Shown here in pieces: positions 20,041 through 31,098 of a DNA stretch of 64,000 bases (positions are counted from its first letter, which is position 1; each line of letters opens with the position of its first letter). The stretch spans positions 248,001-312,000 of the forward strand of contig NW_025407850.1 in assembly GCF_003324165.1 (NCBI RefSeq), written 5' to 3'. Position numbers and translations under genes: made by a program. Below the pieces are notes generated by a model. That model did no database searches and had not been told where the DNA came from. It saw only the letters and a list, made by a program, of their open reading frames with translations. The DNA comes from Naegleria lovaniensis (taxonomy: Eukaryota > Heterolobosea > Eutetramitea > Acrasida > Naegleriidae).

Positions 20041-21174
20041 TTATTCATCTTGGTTGTCATTTGTTGTGCTAGCAGCAGCATTATTCGAGTTAGGAATTAA
20101 TTCATCCTTAATCTTTTTCAAAATCTTTCGCATTTTAGAGCTTTCAATAATCATGCAAAGTCCCTGTTGGAATGTATCGTCTGTGAGTGTCACTGTGGAC
20201 GAGTCTTCAGTATAATCACTCTTGATTGGATAAGTAAAAGAAACAAATGCTCTCTCATAATAAAATTGCTCTTCTGGTTTGTAGAACAGAGCTTCATCTT
20301 TGACCTTCTTCACTTGTCCAGCCAATGGGCTCTTCATGTGGAACACTTTTGTGAGAATCAAATAATATTGGAATTTTGTGAAATTATTTTCTTTTTGTTC
20401 CCTCTCTAATTCTTCAAACAAATTTTCATGAAGCATGCCTCCAACCTCATATGGTAAATTTATCACTCTCTCATTCACAATAATTCCCAGTTTTGAATTG
20501 TCAAAAACTTCACATAACTTGGCATACTTGTCCTTATCTGCACATTTTTGCAGAACAAACGCTTTGATTTGCTTCATGCATTGCTTCTTTTTAAGAAGTT
20601 TATAGTCCAACAGAGAAACAAGTCCATACATGTCCATGGTCCAATCCCATTGACTTGGATCGACTTCATCGTCATCTTTCATGGCGCTCGAGGTGGCCTG
20701 CTGCGACTTTTGCTCACTCGATTCTGCCTTGTTGCTAGTATTACTTGGTACTGATGAAGAAGAAGCATTATCATTAGCAGTCTTGATCACTGAAGTCAAT
20801 GGATTTGGAATTTTGTTTTGTTCATCACCCAACAAGAGCTCAGTCATTTCAACATAATTAAATTCATTTCCTTGCAAATAATTTCTGACATATAGCTCGA
20901 CACCAAAGTAATCCTTCTCTAAATCCGGAACATTCACATCAAAATCAACAATGAGTGGACCCGATTCAGAGGTTCCATCATCATAATCGACATAATCTTG
21001 TCCGACATTGAGTAATTCTTCATCTCCATCTTGCATTGCCTCTTCATCATTCACGATTGAATTTTGATGATCATCTTGTTCCTCTTCTTGCTGATTTCCT
21101 TGTTTTCGTTTGGTTCCCTTTTTTTGAGCACGTGATGATTTGCTGGCATTAACGTTAGGTTGATCCGAGAACAT
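20041..21174 (-). CDS. BCCIP/Bcp1 family protein
   Basis: Single exon, 377 residues from the ATG preceded by ten A; the longer frame upstream starts with TTG. The N-terminus is Lys-rich then very acidic. The conserved part begins with GPLIVDFDVNVPDLEKDYFG and includes LLNERVINLP-like NERVINLPYEVGGMLHENLF, a family hallmark, then the late segment YYERAFVSFTYPIKSDY. BCCIP (BRCA2- and CDKN1A-interacting protein) and its yeast counterpart Bcp1 are nuclear proteins; Bcp1 chaperones ribosomal protein uL14 and aids nuclear export. An Asn/Ser-rich insertion of about 50 residues breaks the first half. The stop lies 77 bp from the TrpRS stop (convergent genes). Confidence 0.88.
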   Translation of the reverse strand: MFSDQPNVNASKSSRAQKKGTKRKQGNQQEEEQDDHQNSIVNDEEAMQDGDEELLNVGQDYVDYDDGTSESGPLIVDFDVNVPDLEKDYFGVELYVRNYLQGNEFNYVEMTELLLGDEQNKIPNPLTSVIKTANDNASSSSVPSNTSNKAESSEQKSQQATSSAMKDDDEVDPSQWDWTMDMYGLVSLLDYKLLKKKQCMKQIKAFVLQKCADKDKYAKLCEVFDNSKLGIIVNERVINLPYEVGGMLHENLFEELEREQKENNFTKFQYYLILTKVFHMKSPLAGQVKKVKDEALFYKPEEQFYYERAFVSFTYPIKSDYTEDSSTVTLTDDTFQQGLCMIIESSKMRKILKKIKDELIPNSNNAAASTTNDNQDE

Positions 21175-23614
21175 TTTTTTTTTCAATTCAAAAAATTGTT
21201 GAACTTCAAGCCTCAAACTTCATGCGGATGGTTGAAAGCAACACCAAAATAGGATGAAGAGTGATTCATTTCTCAATGCCAACCATGACGTTTTTGTGTT
21301 TGAATTGTTTTCTCAAGGTGAGTTCTCCAATTCTTGGTTTCTTGTTGTATTTTTCTCTTTCCACTTCGATATGTCACAGCTTTTGGACTCTCGTTCTTCT
21401 TCTGATTGATAAAGGAAAAAATTTAATTTCATTCTTGATATTCTAATTTGCAAGAAAGAACGCAAGACAGTGATAGCTCTACTGATATTTGAAGAAGGGT
21501 CATGAAATTGTATTTTCGGTTTGATGAACGAGTCTCCATATGTGATGTAATTCATGGCTATTGTGTCATCGAGAGAATTGCCGTTTCATCGTTTACATTC
21601 TTCCATCCAACAACATGAAAACAATGAACTTGGACAAACACACCACACCTTGTTAGGACATACAAAAAAAGAATATTATTTCATCAGAATGGAAATTAAA
21701 ACTGAGAGGATGCAAAACGGTCAACTCTCTGCAAATACTTATTTTAGACTTGTCCAAATTCAATGTTCAAACATGTTGAAACAGCAACAAAACTGTAGAT
21801 GTGTTTCCAATGCCCACTCAATATAAATCTAACGAAAACCGTAGACATAATATCTGTGTCCATTGATATTGAATTCAATCACATCTAACCATGCCGATGT
21901 CTTGCAACTTTCGTTTGGTTTTGTAACTTTGTTATCACTTAATGTTATAAACAGATGTTTTCCATTTTCATCACAGTTTCAAATTCGGAAGAATCTTTCG
22001 AATGGATGACTCTTCATTCCTTTCAAGGTTTAAACATTCATATAACGCGAAATGTGATCTTTTGATATCCATTTTCCAAAAATTTCAACCGAGTTCAATT
22101 GAATGCATGATTGTTCACAAATCAAAGGAATGGTTCGCTCGTTTTATCTTGAATCAACGAATGGTTGGAAAGAGGTTCAACCATCTCCATTCTCCTTTGA
22201 ACATCGAATGTGTTTCTAATCGATGTGTGCTTCAACGACTGGAAAGAATTCAATCGATTTCTTAACATGTATCTCAGAAACCATTTCCTTGGGATTTGGA
22301 ACTGTTTTCAACCAGAACTGTAAATATAGAAAAATCGGACAGGAGTTTTGTTTTTGAGGCGTTGCATCTTTGAGGCTGCTCTCTGGGGCCTCGACTCACA
22401 CTCTTTTTTCATACTAGATAACTCCTCTCTTCATGTTGTTTATTACTCTGAATTGCTGAGGGAAAGAGAGAAGTGATTGAGCATTCAAGCTATATTGGAT
22501 TATGATTGATATTTGGAAACAGAATCTTTTAATTTTGCTCCCAATCCCCGACATTGAGGTAGTTATGTTTGAATTCCCTCATTTATGCTCTCAGGTCGCC
22601 CACAGCAAATTTTGAGAAAGAAGAACCATAACGTATGCATAACGTCGGCTACAAGTGAGAGAAATGGTGTTGAGTGCTTGTTTTGATTGGACGATTCTGT
22701 CGCTTTTCGCAACAGACATGTCGCTTTCGCATTGAGATTACCACTCCTCAAGAGCAATTACGAAGAATCATTAGGGAGATTTCTCAAAGTTGGCATTTCT
22801 TGGTTGTCATCGTGTTACAAAGAAACCAGAATTCGTTGTACGTTCAACATTGAAAAAGATAACGTTGAAACTATGTGAGTTGCTTGGACATGGATTGTTG
22901 TGCACATCATGATTCCAACATGCAAGAAAACCATTACAAGAATTTGCAACCTCTCTCTGTCAGAAGTACTTCGCCACATGGCCTCGATTCATTTGGTAAT
23001 ATTTTCTTGGAAGAGGAAGGAGCGTCCAATTCTCCTCTTTCATTATTTCACAAAATAGAATGCCACTATACCGTGTAGTAACACATGGATGACAACTTTC
23101 GAGGCGACATCAACCGCATTCTCTGTGATTTCATGGAGTGGTTGAATTGCAAGCGTGTTGTTGAATTAGCCAGCGGGATCTAAATACCACTTTTGACAAA
23201 TCGAATATGCGGAAATTCGGTTTTAACCTTTTTGTGACTAGGCCGAGGACAAATTTGTTGCAGATACAACGAAATAAACTGTCCAGTTTTGGCCCTAAAA
23301 AGTATGGAGAAAAGAACGAATAAAAAACGACAACAGTTACACCACGCGTGTGTGCTCTCTGTACTTGAGGTTCGTGAATAAGTATATTCATCAAAAGCAC
23401 CATACACACTCAACATCATCATCATCATTGGTTCTGCTTTTCGTTGGTAGTAGTAGTCATTCAGAGTGTTTTTAACCTCCTCTCATAACACTACACAGTG
23501 TACAACAAAGGCTTTTTACTAACCAAAACACGAAGAGAAAATTCATCAACCCTTCTTCCCGATACTGTAGAATTCATTCAACTCTCTCCTGGCCTATAAT
23601 CAAACCTTCCTACA
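21175..23614. other. 2.4-kb stretch without a convincing gene
   Basis: Only short frames are open (up to 92 codons, for example 21554-21826, 22002-22265 and 22875-23078), on both strands, without recognisable domains or the A-run start context. No tRNA, repeat array or long inverted repeat was recognised. The two ends should carry the divergent promoters of the BCCIP gene and of the His/Ser-rich gene. Small multi-exon or non-coding genes cannot be excluded. Confidence 0.4.
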
Positions 23615-25924
23615 ATGAATCAATCATCAACAGCCACAACAGACCATTCTGAATCTTCACCGTTTCGTAGAGGTTCTGAAAATCAACATGCTCCCAACCA
23701 CGACAGTATGACTCATAGTAATCACAGTGATAGCAATGAAGACTTGTCTGTATTGGCAGCTAAACAGCAAAAACTCTCAAAACTGTACATGGATAACGTT
23801 CCAAGCCATGTTTATCCAGAAGGAACGCTCTACTACAATAGTGCAAGTACTAATTTTCAAGGCGCGGCAAATACTAACACTGCAGGTCCAATCAGAAAAC
23901 AGAGCACTTCTCCAATACTTACAGCAAGCAACATGCTGGCACCCAATACACAAAACATGCGTATTGCTGCACAGGATGCTGCTTTTGATTCCTTGACAAA
24001 CGCCCCAAATCAAATGCCCCATCAATCAATGATCAATAATAGGCAGAGTAGTAATAATGGCACCTTGATGTTAAAAAGAAGTTCAAGTCAACAACAGACC
24101 AATGAATCGCAGCTGACAGCGTCGACCTCAGCGACTCCTCATCACAACTATTCATCTCCTACTCTACTCTATCCACCACCACCTCCTTCTTCTAGCTCTT
24201 CCTCTTCACAGAGTATTCAAAATATGTATTCCAATACAAGTGGTGGTAGTAATAGTGGAAATCCAATGACTTCTTCGACCACAACCCCAACATCATCATC
24301 TTCAGCGTACAATCATCATCATGGCTCATCGCCCTACCATCATCACCATCATCATCATCATTCACAACACCATCACGAGATGCCTTCACCTTCAGACCCG
24401 TATGAAATGGTACACTCGTCGTCGAGTAGTAGTGAAAAATTGCCGAGTTTGCATTCCCTGATGGAGCCTCCCACTCATCAATCAGCAGCTGATGGTATTG
24501 GCGCTAGTAGTAAAAACAATCATTCAATATCTGTAACTAGAGGCAGCAATAGTAGTGCTGGCATGCAACAAGTACCAACTCATCATCATTCACATGTGAG
24601 TGGAGGGTCAACTCCTTTTCAACACAACCACTCGCAACATGGTAACACCACCTCGAACCACCACCATCACAACAAGCGTGCACCGTATGCTTCCTCCATG
24701 CCACATGCAACCACCACTCAGCCTGTTCCTTACCATGTAGAACCTGTGCATTCCTATGGAAGCAGCAACAACAACAGCAAGGCATCCTCTCATCACATGG
24801 ACATGTTTGGTCATAGTCCAGGCGTGCCTGTTGCTTCTTCTTCTCATGTACAGCAAAATTATCCCATCCGACATTCACCCTATGGTGAGACAAACTCTCA
24901 CATGTATCCTCCTGGAGTTGTTGCAGCCTCCTCTTCAAGAAAAGTAAGATCTGGAAGTGGAGCATCGATGGGTGCCAGAGAGAATGAAACATCACAATCG
25001 TCATCCTACTTGTTCGATCATCCAGGAAAAGTTAACAATCAAAAGAAGAAGGCAAAAGAAAGTACCGACGACTACAATGAAGACAAGAAAAATTGGAAAA
25101 AGAAGAGATTATTCAGCTTGGATGAAGTCACAGATTTAGTGGCCTTCGTTAAGCAAAGATCGGAAAATCAAGAACTAGCACGAGATGTGAATTATGCCAT
25201 TTTCAAAGAATATGAAAAATTACAAGGTGAAAGAAGAAGAGCCAGTGTCTACAGAAAAAAATATGTTCAATTATTCGAGAGAAATTTAATTGCAAAGGAC
25301 GGAACCATTGATCCATCGTTATTCCAAGAGTATGACCAAAGATCGTATCCAAAGAATTCAAGCAAGTCGTACGTATCAGAAGATGTACCTACTAAGGAAG
25401 AAAGTTCAAAGAGAAAGTACGATGAAGAATCGTTTTCTGACTCTGATGACAGTCTTGACGAAGATAAGAAAGGAGGAACAGAATCTCCTTTGCATCCTTC
25501 AACAAGCTACAAACGGCCCAAAGCAGAGAATAACAAGAAATATATGGTCGAAGAGACAACAAATTTTGAGGAATCTGAAAAGGATTCAACACCAACGCGA
25601 GCATCCTCGGAAATCCAACAAGATCCAAACATTACCATTTGTGTCTCGTTGAATGGAAGAAACTATTTACACATTCTTGAAAGAGAAACATTCAAAAGCA
25701 TTGAGCAATTATTTGCACACTTTAAGGAACAATCAAACTCGTCGTTGAGAGGTTTATCAGCCACCTCTTCAGATGAATCCGATCAAGCTCCAACCGATAC
25801 TATTCAGCTTCAAACCATTGATTATTACGATAACACTTTCCACGAGTGGATTGAGGTTAATTCGCTATCTATTCAGCGAGTGCTAGGAACAAACCCAATA
25901 AAACTACGTCTTAATACGGCGTAA
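23615..25924 (+). CDS. His/Ser-rich protein with a C-terminal helical domain, possibly nuclear
   Basis: Single exon, 769 residues. The first 470 residues are low complexity: Ser, Asn, Gln, Pro and runs of up to nine His. A basic segment (NNQKKKAKESTDD, NWKKKRLF) precedes a conserved-looking region at about 495-560 (FSLDEVTDLVAFVKQRSEN and ASVYRKKYVQLFERN). That pattern of a hydrophobic helix pair ending RxxYxxL faintly resembles Myb/Rap1-type DNA-binding domains, but I would not assign it. An acidic-basic linker with KRKYDEESFSDSDDSLDEDK follows. The C-terminus (ITICVSLNGRNYLHIL to IKLRLNTA) looks globular and beta-rich. Basic patches and composition suggest a nuclear factor; the function is unknown. 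Confidence 0.75.
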   Translation: MNQSSTATTDHSESSPFRRGSENQHAPNHDSMTHSNHSDSNEDLSVLAAKQQKLSKLYMDNVPSHVYPEGTLYYNSASTNFQGAANTNTAGPIRKQSTSPILTASNMLAPNTQNMRIAAQDAAFDSLTNAPNQMPHQSMINNRQSSNNGTLMLKRSSSQQQTNESQLTASTSATPHHNYSSPTLLYPPPPPSSSSSSSQSIQNMYSNTSGGSNSGNPMTSSTTTPTSSSSAYNHHHGSSPYHHHHHHHHSQHHHEMPSPSDPYEMVHSSSSSSEKLPSLHSLMEPPTHQSAADGIGASSKNNHSISVTRGSNSSAGMQQVPTHHHSHVSGGSTPFQHNHSQHGNTTSNHHHHNKRAPYASSMPHATTTQPVPYHVEPVHSYGSSNNNSKASSHHMDMFGHSPGVPVASSSHVQQNYPIRHSPYGETNSHMYPPGVVAASSSRKVRSGSGASMGARENETSQSSSYLFDHPGKVNNQKKKAKESTDDYNEDKKNWKKKRLFSLDEVTDLVAFVKQRSENQELARDVNYAIFKEYEKLQGERRRASVYRKKYVQLFERNLIAKDGTIDPSLFQEYDQRSYPKNSSKSYVSEDVPTKEESSKRKYDEESFSDSDDSLDEDKKGGTESPLHPSTSYKRPKAENNKKYMVEETTNFEESEKDSTPTRASSEIQQDPNITICVSLNGRNYLHILERETFKSIEQLFAHFKEQSNSSLRGLSATSSDESDQAPTDTIQLQTIDYYDNTFHEWIEVNSLSIQRVLGTNPIKLRLNTA

Positions 25925-26142
25925 CATACTCTTAAATGAACATCATTGTACGAAGAATTGAGTCTTGTTGTTAAAATACCTGTGACAACGGCAACTTTGT
26001 CCATAAAATTTTCTCACATTGAATTGCTTAACCCAAACTAGCATGTGAATGCACTTTGTGTAACCAAAAACTATTCAAAAAGTGCACGACTCTTTAGAGC
26101 TGTTCAACAAAATCTGTGTTACCAAAAATAAATATTAAAAAA

Positions 26143-27267
26143 ATGAGCAAACGTTCACTTGGTTTGAATCAATATCATTCCGAAAGCGATGAGAGTGAGG
26201 AAGAAAAAATTAATGATAAAACAATAGACTCTTCGGGAGATGAACAAATGATAGGAAGAAGTGATAAATTAAAGAGAAAGTTGGAAAAGATGCGGAGGAT
26301 AAAAAACTCAATGACAAAAAAGAGGAAACAAGAAAGCAAACCCGAGCAATCTAGTTCCTCATCCAATGACAATAACATACGCAATAATACAGAAAATAAT
26401 ATACAAATATCTACAGTATCATCCCCTACTTCTCAAACAGAACATTTCAAATCATACATGTTTTTACCGTGTAATTTTAGCGAAAAGATGATCAAGTCTG
26501 TTGATGAATTACTCCGAGAAGTACTACATAGAGACCCATATAATTTTCTCACATTTAATTCGTGTAGCTCGAGTGATCCTTTTTTCGTTGGCTATCATGT
26601 GAGCCTTTCAAAAACCTTCAATATTGAAAAGAAAAAGGCACAAGAATTTAGAAACAATCTAGAAAAATCATTGAAAGAGAATGTAACACTACCGATCTTT
26701 GTATCCTTTAAGAGCATCAGCATGTATTTAGGCTCGAACAATTTGACTCCATCCGATACCAAGCCTACATTTGCGATATACTTGGCATTTGATTTGACTG
26801 AAGAAAGCGAGAAACGGATTGAAAATCAAATTTCTAAATCTCTCTGTAAACCCTCCACTAACGGAAAGGCTCTCATGAATGAAAGTGATTTATGGTTTTC
26901 GAACAAACATATTTCATTTGCTTGTCGATTTTTCCACGACAAAGAGTCCCAAGTAGCATATTACCGAGAATGTTTGAAACAATTCACGAAAAACACCTCT
27001 GACAACTATCCTACACATTTCAAAATTTGTTCTGTTCATACAGCAGCACAACATTTAATTGGAACAAACCTTATTAGTAGTGAGAGCAATAGAATTACTG
27101 CTAGCGAAGCCAGAAAAGAAATTCTCTCCCAAGTGCAATGCAAAAACATTGAATTACAGATTGGTGTAAAAACATTTTCCGTTCCTTTGCCCGATGTCAA
27201 AGAAGTGTCTCCAACTTCTCCTCCCTCGACACAATTAATCATTTCATTTTCATTCTCTGATGAGTAG
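26143..27267 (+). CDS. USB1-like U6 snRNA phosphodiesterase (2H family)
   Basis: From the A-run ATG at 26143 the product is 374 residues; the longer frame begins with GTG. The first 100 residues are charged and low complexity. The 2H phosphoesterase fold is shown by two H-x-S motifs, His152-Val-Ser in VGYHVSLSKTF and His256-Ile-Ser in FSNKHISFACRF, spaced as in USB1/Mpn1. The first motif has the HxSLS context of that family. USB1 trims the 3' oligo(U) tail of U6 snRNA and leaves a phosphate-ended, stable molecule in the nucleus. The Lys/Arg-rich segment (KLKRKLEKMRRIK) could be a nuclear signal. Confidence 0.85.
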   Translation: MSKRSLGLNQYHSESDESEEEKINDKTIDSSGDEQMIGRSDKLKRKLEKMRRIKNSMTKKRKQESKPEQSSSSSNDNNIRNNTENNIQISTVSSPTSQTEHFKSYMFLPCNFSEKMIKSVDELLREVLHRDPYNFLTFNSCSSSDPFFVGYHVSLSKTFNIEKKKAQEFRNNLEKSLKENVTLPIFVSFKSISMYLGSNNLTPSDTKPTFAIYLAFDLTEESEKRIENQISKSLCKPSTNGKALMNESDLWFSNKHISFACRFFHDKESQVAYYRECLKQFTKNTSDNYPTHFKICSVHTAAQHLIGTNLISSESNRITASEARKEILSQVQCKNIELQIGVKTFSVPLPDVKEVSPTSPPSTQLIISFSFSDE

Positions 27268-27501
27268 TAGATTTATCAGACCAGACGATGCATCTATGAA
27301 TGTGTGGATGACTCCTCAGTAGACATGTACCATCACCTTTACCAACCAAGAGCAGCAATGGTGACTTCTAGAGCCAATAAAGCATCAATGAAAATTCTAC
27401 TCAAGCAAAAACTTGCTTGCCAGGGGGTTTCTGCTGTTGGGTTGAAAACCGTTACGACCGTTTGGCGCTCATCAAAATTCAAACACTTCACAAATTAAAA
27501 A

Positions 27502-28830
27502 ATGTCAAGAAATCGGCTCGAACAACTTTATGAAGATGAATTTGATGGATTTATTGAATTCGAAGATGAGGATCAAAAACTAGAAATGCTTCGGGAAGAA
27601 CAGGCATTGCTAGAATATGACGACGATGAGGAGGAAGGAATCCGACAACGACGACCAACACTTTCAAAACATAACAACAAGAAATCCAACAAAAAACGAC
27701 CATCATCGGGAGTTACATCAACAACTGCTTCCAATTCACAACAACCACAGAACGGTTCTAGAAAAAAGAGCACGACACAAAAGAAGAAACAAGGAGATGA
27801 GGGAGAAGAGTCTTCGGGACCAAAACTTCCTCTCAAGTACCGAAGAATTGCCAAATATACAGACAAACAAATGGGGTTTCATGTATTGCATCAATCATTG
27901 AGTGAAAACGATGAATTTAATGAGCTCTCACGTACCACTCTGACCTCCTCCAATGAAAAGAGTATTCTCTCAAGACGTCTCAATATTTATTTAGATACCC
28001 TTCATGATTGGTGCCGAACCATCTTTCCTGATTTATCGTTTGATGAGGCTCTTGCTTTCATGGAATCTCAATCATTCAGTAATCGTGTACATCAAGCCAT
28101 GGAATGGGGTCGATCTACATTCAGTTCTCGATACCAGAAAGCTGTGCAAGTGAAGGAACAACGAAAGAGAAAAAGAACTCAGCCAGGCACTTCTTCTAAG
28201 GCTTCAACAGGTAGAGCTGCTTCATCCACTACTACTAGTTCCTCAATTTTGGATGAAATGGATGATGAAGCAAGTCATGATCATGATGAAGAAACGAATC
28301 CACCATTAGAGGAAGATGGCGACCGCCATCAACAATTAAATCTCAATACGGAGGATGGCAACGAAATACCTGAAGATGACGATGAAATGCACGAAACCAA
28401 GGAGAGTAGTTCACCTTACAAACCACATACATACTCCAAAGAAGATGGAGAAGAAGAATTTAGATTTGAGGACTACAATAATGATGACGAAGAGGAGGAA
28501 GAGGCCAACAACGAAGAAGCAGAAACTAACCCTGAAGAACCCTCCCCAAAAAAGAAGAAGCCATCCCCTAACGATGACAACAGCGAGGAAGAGAAGGAGC
28601 AAGACTCTGAGGTTGTTATCACAACCAAGAAGAAGAGAATAAGAAGACATTCGAAAAAGTCAGCTGTAGAAATCTTTCTTGGAGATTTGTTACCCTCAAA
28701 TCGACAGGAGACACCAGAGGAGTCTGCATCATCCAGTGCTAATCACTCACTTTCTCAATCACTTATCCCTTCCTCTCCTTCCCTTCTCATCAATGAACAG
28801 GAACCTCTTGAAGAAAGTTTAGAGATTTAA
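27502..28830 (+). CDS. TIPIN/Swi3/Csm3-like replication fork protection protein
   Basis: Single exon, 442 residues, ATG preceded by six A. A central segment at about 105-220 contains GPKLPLKYRRIAKYTDKQMG and then LNIYLDTLHDWCRTIFPDLS followed by FDEALAFMESQSFSNRV. This fits the Swi3/TIPIN pattern of a helix pair with L-W-x3-(L/I)-F-P-x3-F and a following FxExL-type helix. Flanks are highly charged: an acidic N-terminus, Lys-rich segments, and an acidic C-terminal half (DDDEMHETKE, DNSEEEKEQD) with KKKRIRRHSKK basic patches. TIPIN works with Timeless to stabilise stalled replication forks. The assignment rests on this short region, so it is moderate. Confidence 0.6.
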   Translation: MSRNRLEQLYEDEFDGFIEFEDEDQKLEMLREEQALLEYDDDEEEGIRQRRPTLSKHNNKKSNKKRPSSGVTSTTASNSQQPQNGSRKKSTTQKKKQGDEGEESSGPKLPLKYRRIAKYTDKQMGFHVLHQSLSENDEFNELSRTTLTSSNEKSILSRRLNIYLDTLHDWCRTIFPDLSFDEALAFMESQSFSNRVHQAMEWGRSTFSSRYQKAVQVKEQRKRKRTQPGTSSKASTGRAASSTTTSSSILDEMDDEASHDHDEETNPPLEEDGDRHQQLNLNTEDGNEIPEDDDEMHETKESSSPYKPHTYSKEDGEEEFRFEDYNNDDEEEEEANNEEAETNPEEPSPKKKKPSPNDDNSEEEKEQDSEVVITTKKKRIRRHSKKSAVEIFLGDLLPSNRQETPEESASSSANHSLSQSLIPSSPSLLINEQEPLEESLEI

Positions 28831-29593
28831 TTGTTGAATCTCTTTGATGTGATACCTGTATATGATCACTTCGAATTAAATGTTGCATTTCACAGCAATA
28901 AGAGGATCTTATTTCGGTCCGTAGTACAGCCAATATGAACTTTGCTACCCAAATTCGAGACCTATCTTTCAAACACTCGACTTCAATTGGCTGATTGATT
29001 GGTACTTTACAACGACACGTTGATTGACATGACAAGTATTGTGATGACTGTACCTCCAATCGATTTTTCACACCACCCATCAAAAAAAATCCTGCTTCCC
29101 ACTTCTTCATTGGTACGTGTGTTGTGAAAGTTTTCATGTTTGAAAGCTTACATCTTGCTTGACAATATGTCTTGACCATCGATGAATTATTATTCTCTAT
29201 TGTGTGTCATTGGCTGACACACCGAAAACATTTGATGAAAATTTAATGGCACTTGTGTATACTTTGCACGACACGAACAATTCACTCTTTTATGATGTGA
29301 AAAATTATTACCACCTCTCCCTTGATTCTCCTCGATTCTTCAAATCATTGGATGGCCACCACCTGGTTCGTCATGATACAATTGTATATATTTTGAATGA
29401 CCAATATGCTGTGGTGAATCCTTGTTCCAAACGCTCCCAACACACACCATGATTTCTTCTTTTTCAAACTCTCCAACTTTGATCCGTGATCTTTAAAACG
29501 ACCACAACCATCCACTTTTGATTCACCATACCTATCATACCACATCATGATTCACACCTACTCCAACAATACTCAATCATCACTCTCAGAAAA
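28831..29593. other. Spacer upstream of coronin
   Basis: No gene that I can support. A 68-codon plus-strand frame from an ATG near 29246 (ending 29452) and a 129-codon minus-strand frame (28790-29179, overlapping the previous gene's 3' end) are open but have no recognisable domain. The right end, a CA/TC-rich leader, presumably belongs to coronin. Confidence 0.35.
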
Positions 29594-30964
29594 ATGTCCA
29601 TTGTCAGACAATCACTCTATCGTCACGTCTTTGGTGAACCATACAAGAATGAATTCACATATTTGAACATTCGTCCAAACGTTGGTGCTTGGGATAGTAA
29701 CTGGCTCGCTGCCAATGCTCTCTTCGTTGCAGTTCCATGGCAAGGAGGTGGTGGTTCAGTCGCTGTTCTCAATCAAAAGAATGTTGGTAAGCAAAGTGCT
29801 GACTTGCCTTTGGTTTCAGGTCACACTGGTGCTGTATTGGATTTGAAGTTCCATCCTTTCAATCAATACATTTTGGCTACTGGTTCAGTCGATACCACTG
29901 CAAAGATTTGGGTTCTTCCACAAGAAGGTTTGACTCAATCCGTGACTGATGCTCAAGTGTCATTGGAAGGTCACATGAAGAAAGTTGGTTTGTTGGAATT
30001 CCACCCAACTGCTAACAACGTCTTGTTGACAGCTGGTCAAGATCACAAAGTTGTTTTATGGGACATTGAAAATGGAAAGGCTCAAGTTGAAATGAAGGAT
30101 TTATGGAAGGATATTCAAAGTGTTTCATTCAATAAGAATGGTTCTCTCTTTGCTTCTACATCCAAGGATAAGAAGTTGAGAATTATTGATCCACGTAAGG
30201 GATCTGTTGCCATGGAAGTTGAAGGACACTCTGGTACTAAGGGATCTCGTGTTCAATGGATTACAAATGGTGACAAGATTTTCACTGTTGGTTTCTCCAA
30301 GACCAGTGAAAGACAATACATGTTCTGGGATCCAAGAAATTTGGAAAAACCACTCAACACAACAAATATTGATATGGCTTCTGGTCTCATCATGCCATTC
30401 TATGATCCTGATACCAATTTGTTGTTCTTGGCTGGTAAGGGTGATGGTAACATTAGATTCTACGAATTGACTAATGAGGAACCATACATTCACAGTTTGA
30501 GTGAATTCAGATCGACTGATCCACAAATGGGTATGGCCATGTTGCCAAAGATTGCTGTGGATACTACATCCAACGAAATTGTGAGATTGTTCAAATTGAC
30601 TGCTAACCAAATTACTCCAATTTCATTCACAGTTCCAAGAAAATCTGAATTGTTCCAATCGGACATTTATCCAAAGACTGCTTCACCAACTCCATCATTG
30701 AGTGCCAGTGATTACTTTAGTGGTCAAGATGCTGAACCAACTTTGGTTTCCATGAATCCTGAGGATAAGGAAATTGATGTTCAACAATTCAAGGACTTTA
30801 AGCCAAACGTTGAAGTCAAGGCCAAACCACCAAAGACTGTCTTGCCAAAGGTGGTCTCCAATCCACAAGAATTGCAAAAACAAAACGAGGAATTGAGATC
30901 TCGTGTTGAAGCTTTGGAAAAGGAGAATTGGGAATTGAAGCAAGAATTGAAGAAGTATCAATAA
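29594..30964 (+). CDS. Coronin (actin-binding WD40 protein)
   Basis: Single exon, 456 residues, ATG after AAAA. The start SIVRQSLYRHVFGEP matches the conserved coronin N-terminus. WD40 units follow: SGHTGAVLDLKFHPF, LEGHMKKVGLLEFHP, TAGQDHKVVLWDIENG and VEGHSGTKGSRVQW. A unique region links to a C-terminal coiled coil (LQKQNEELRSRVEALEKENW), as in short coronins that trimerise through this helix. Coronin binds F-actin and regulates Arp2/3 and cofilin at the cell cortex, and is important for amoeboid motility. Codon use is noticeably less AT-biased in the third base of Leu/Val codons (TTG, GTT) than its neighbours, typical of high expression. Confidence 0.95.
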   Translation: MSIVRQSLYRHVFGEPYKNEFTYLNIRPNVGAWDSNWLAANALFVAVPWQGGGGSVAVLNQKNVGKQSADLPLVSGHTGAVLDLKFHPFNQYILATGSVDTTAKIWVLPQEGLTQSVTDAQVSLEGHMKKVGLLEFHPTANNVLLTAGQDHKVVLWDIENGKAQVEMKDLWKDIQSVSFNKNGSLFASTSKDKKLRIIDPRKGSVAMEVEGHSGTKGSRVQWITNGDKIFTVGFSKTSERQYMFWDPRNLEKPLNTTNIDMASGLIMPFYDPDTNLLFLAGKGDGNIRFYELTNEEPYIHSLSEFRSTDPQMGMAMLPKIAVDTTSNEIVRLFKLTANQITPISFTVPRKSELFQSDIYPKTASPTPSLSASDYFSGQDAEPTLVSMNPEDKEIDVQQFKDFKPNVEVKAKPPKTVLPKVVSNPQELQKQNEELRSRVEALEKENWELKQELKKYQ

Positions 30965-31098
30965 ATTGTCATCATTGTAGTTTTGTGTTGTATAATATAA
31001 GAAGCTTCTTGGATTTCTCTTTTGTACAAGTTTGTGTTGTAATCATGTTGATTTCCCTGTTGGACAAGAAAAAAACGAACTCGGTCATTACAAAAAAA

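Noticed and set aside
22160-22200. GGTTCAA motif resembling a tRNA B-box
   Set aside because: The rest of the B-box, an A-box at the right distance and acceptor-stem pairing are all missing.
24537-25004. Minus-strand frames opposite the His/Ser-rich gene
   Set aside because: They mirror the repetitive His and Ser codons of the real gene and share no family features.
28411-28650. Hydrophobic minus-strand frame within the TIPIN-like gene
   Set aside because: It is the complement of Glu/Lys-rich codons, which read as Leu/Phe/Val on the other strand.
30928-31098. Longer start for the FG-rich protein
   Set aside because: It begins inside the coronin coding sequence without an ATG; the A-run ATG at 31099 fits the FG domain start.
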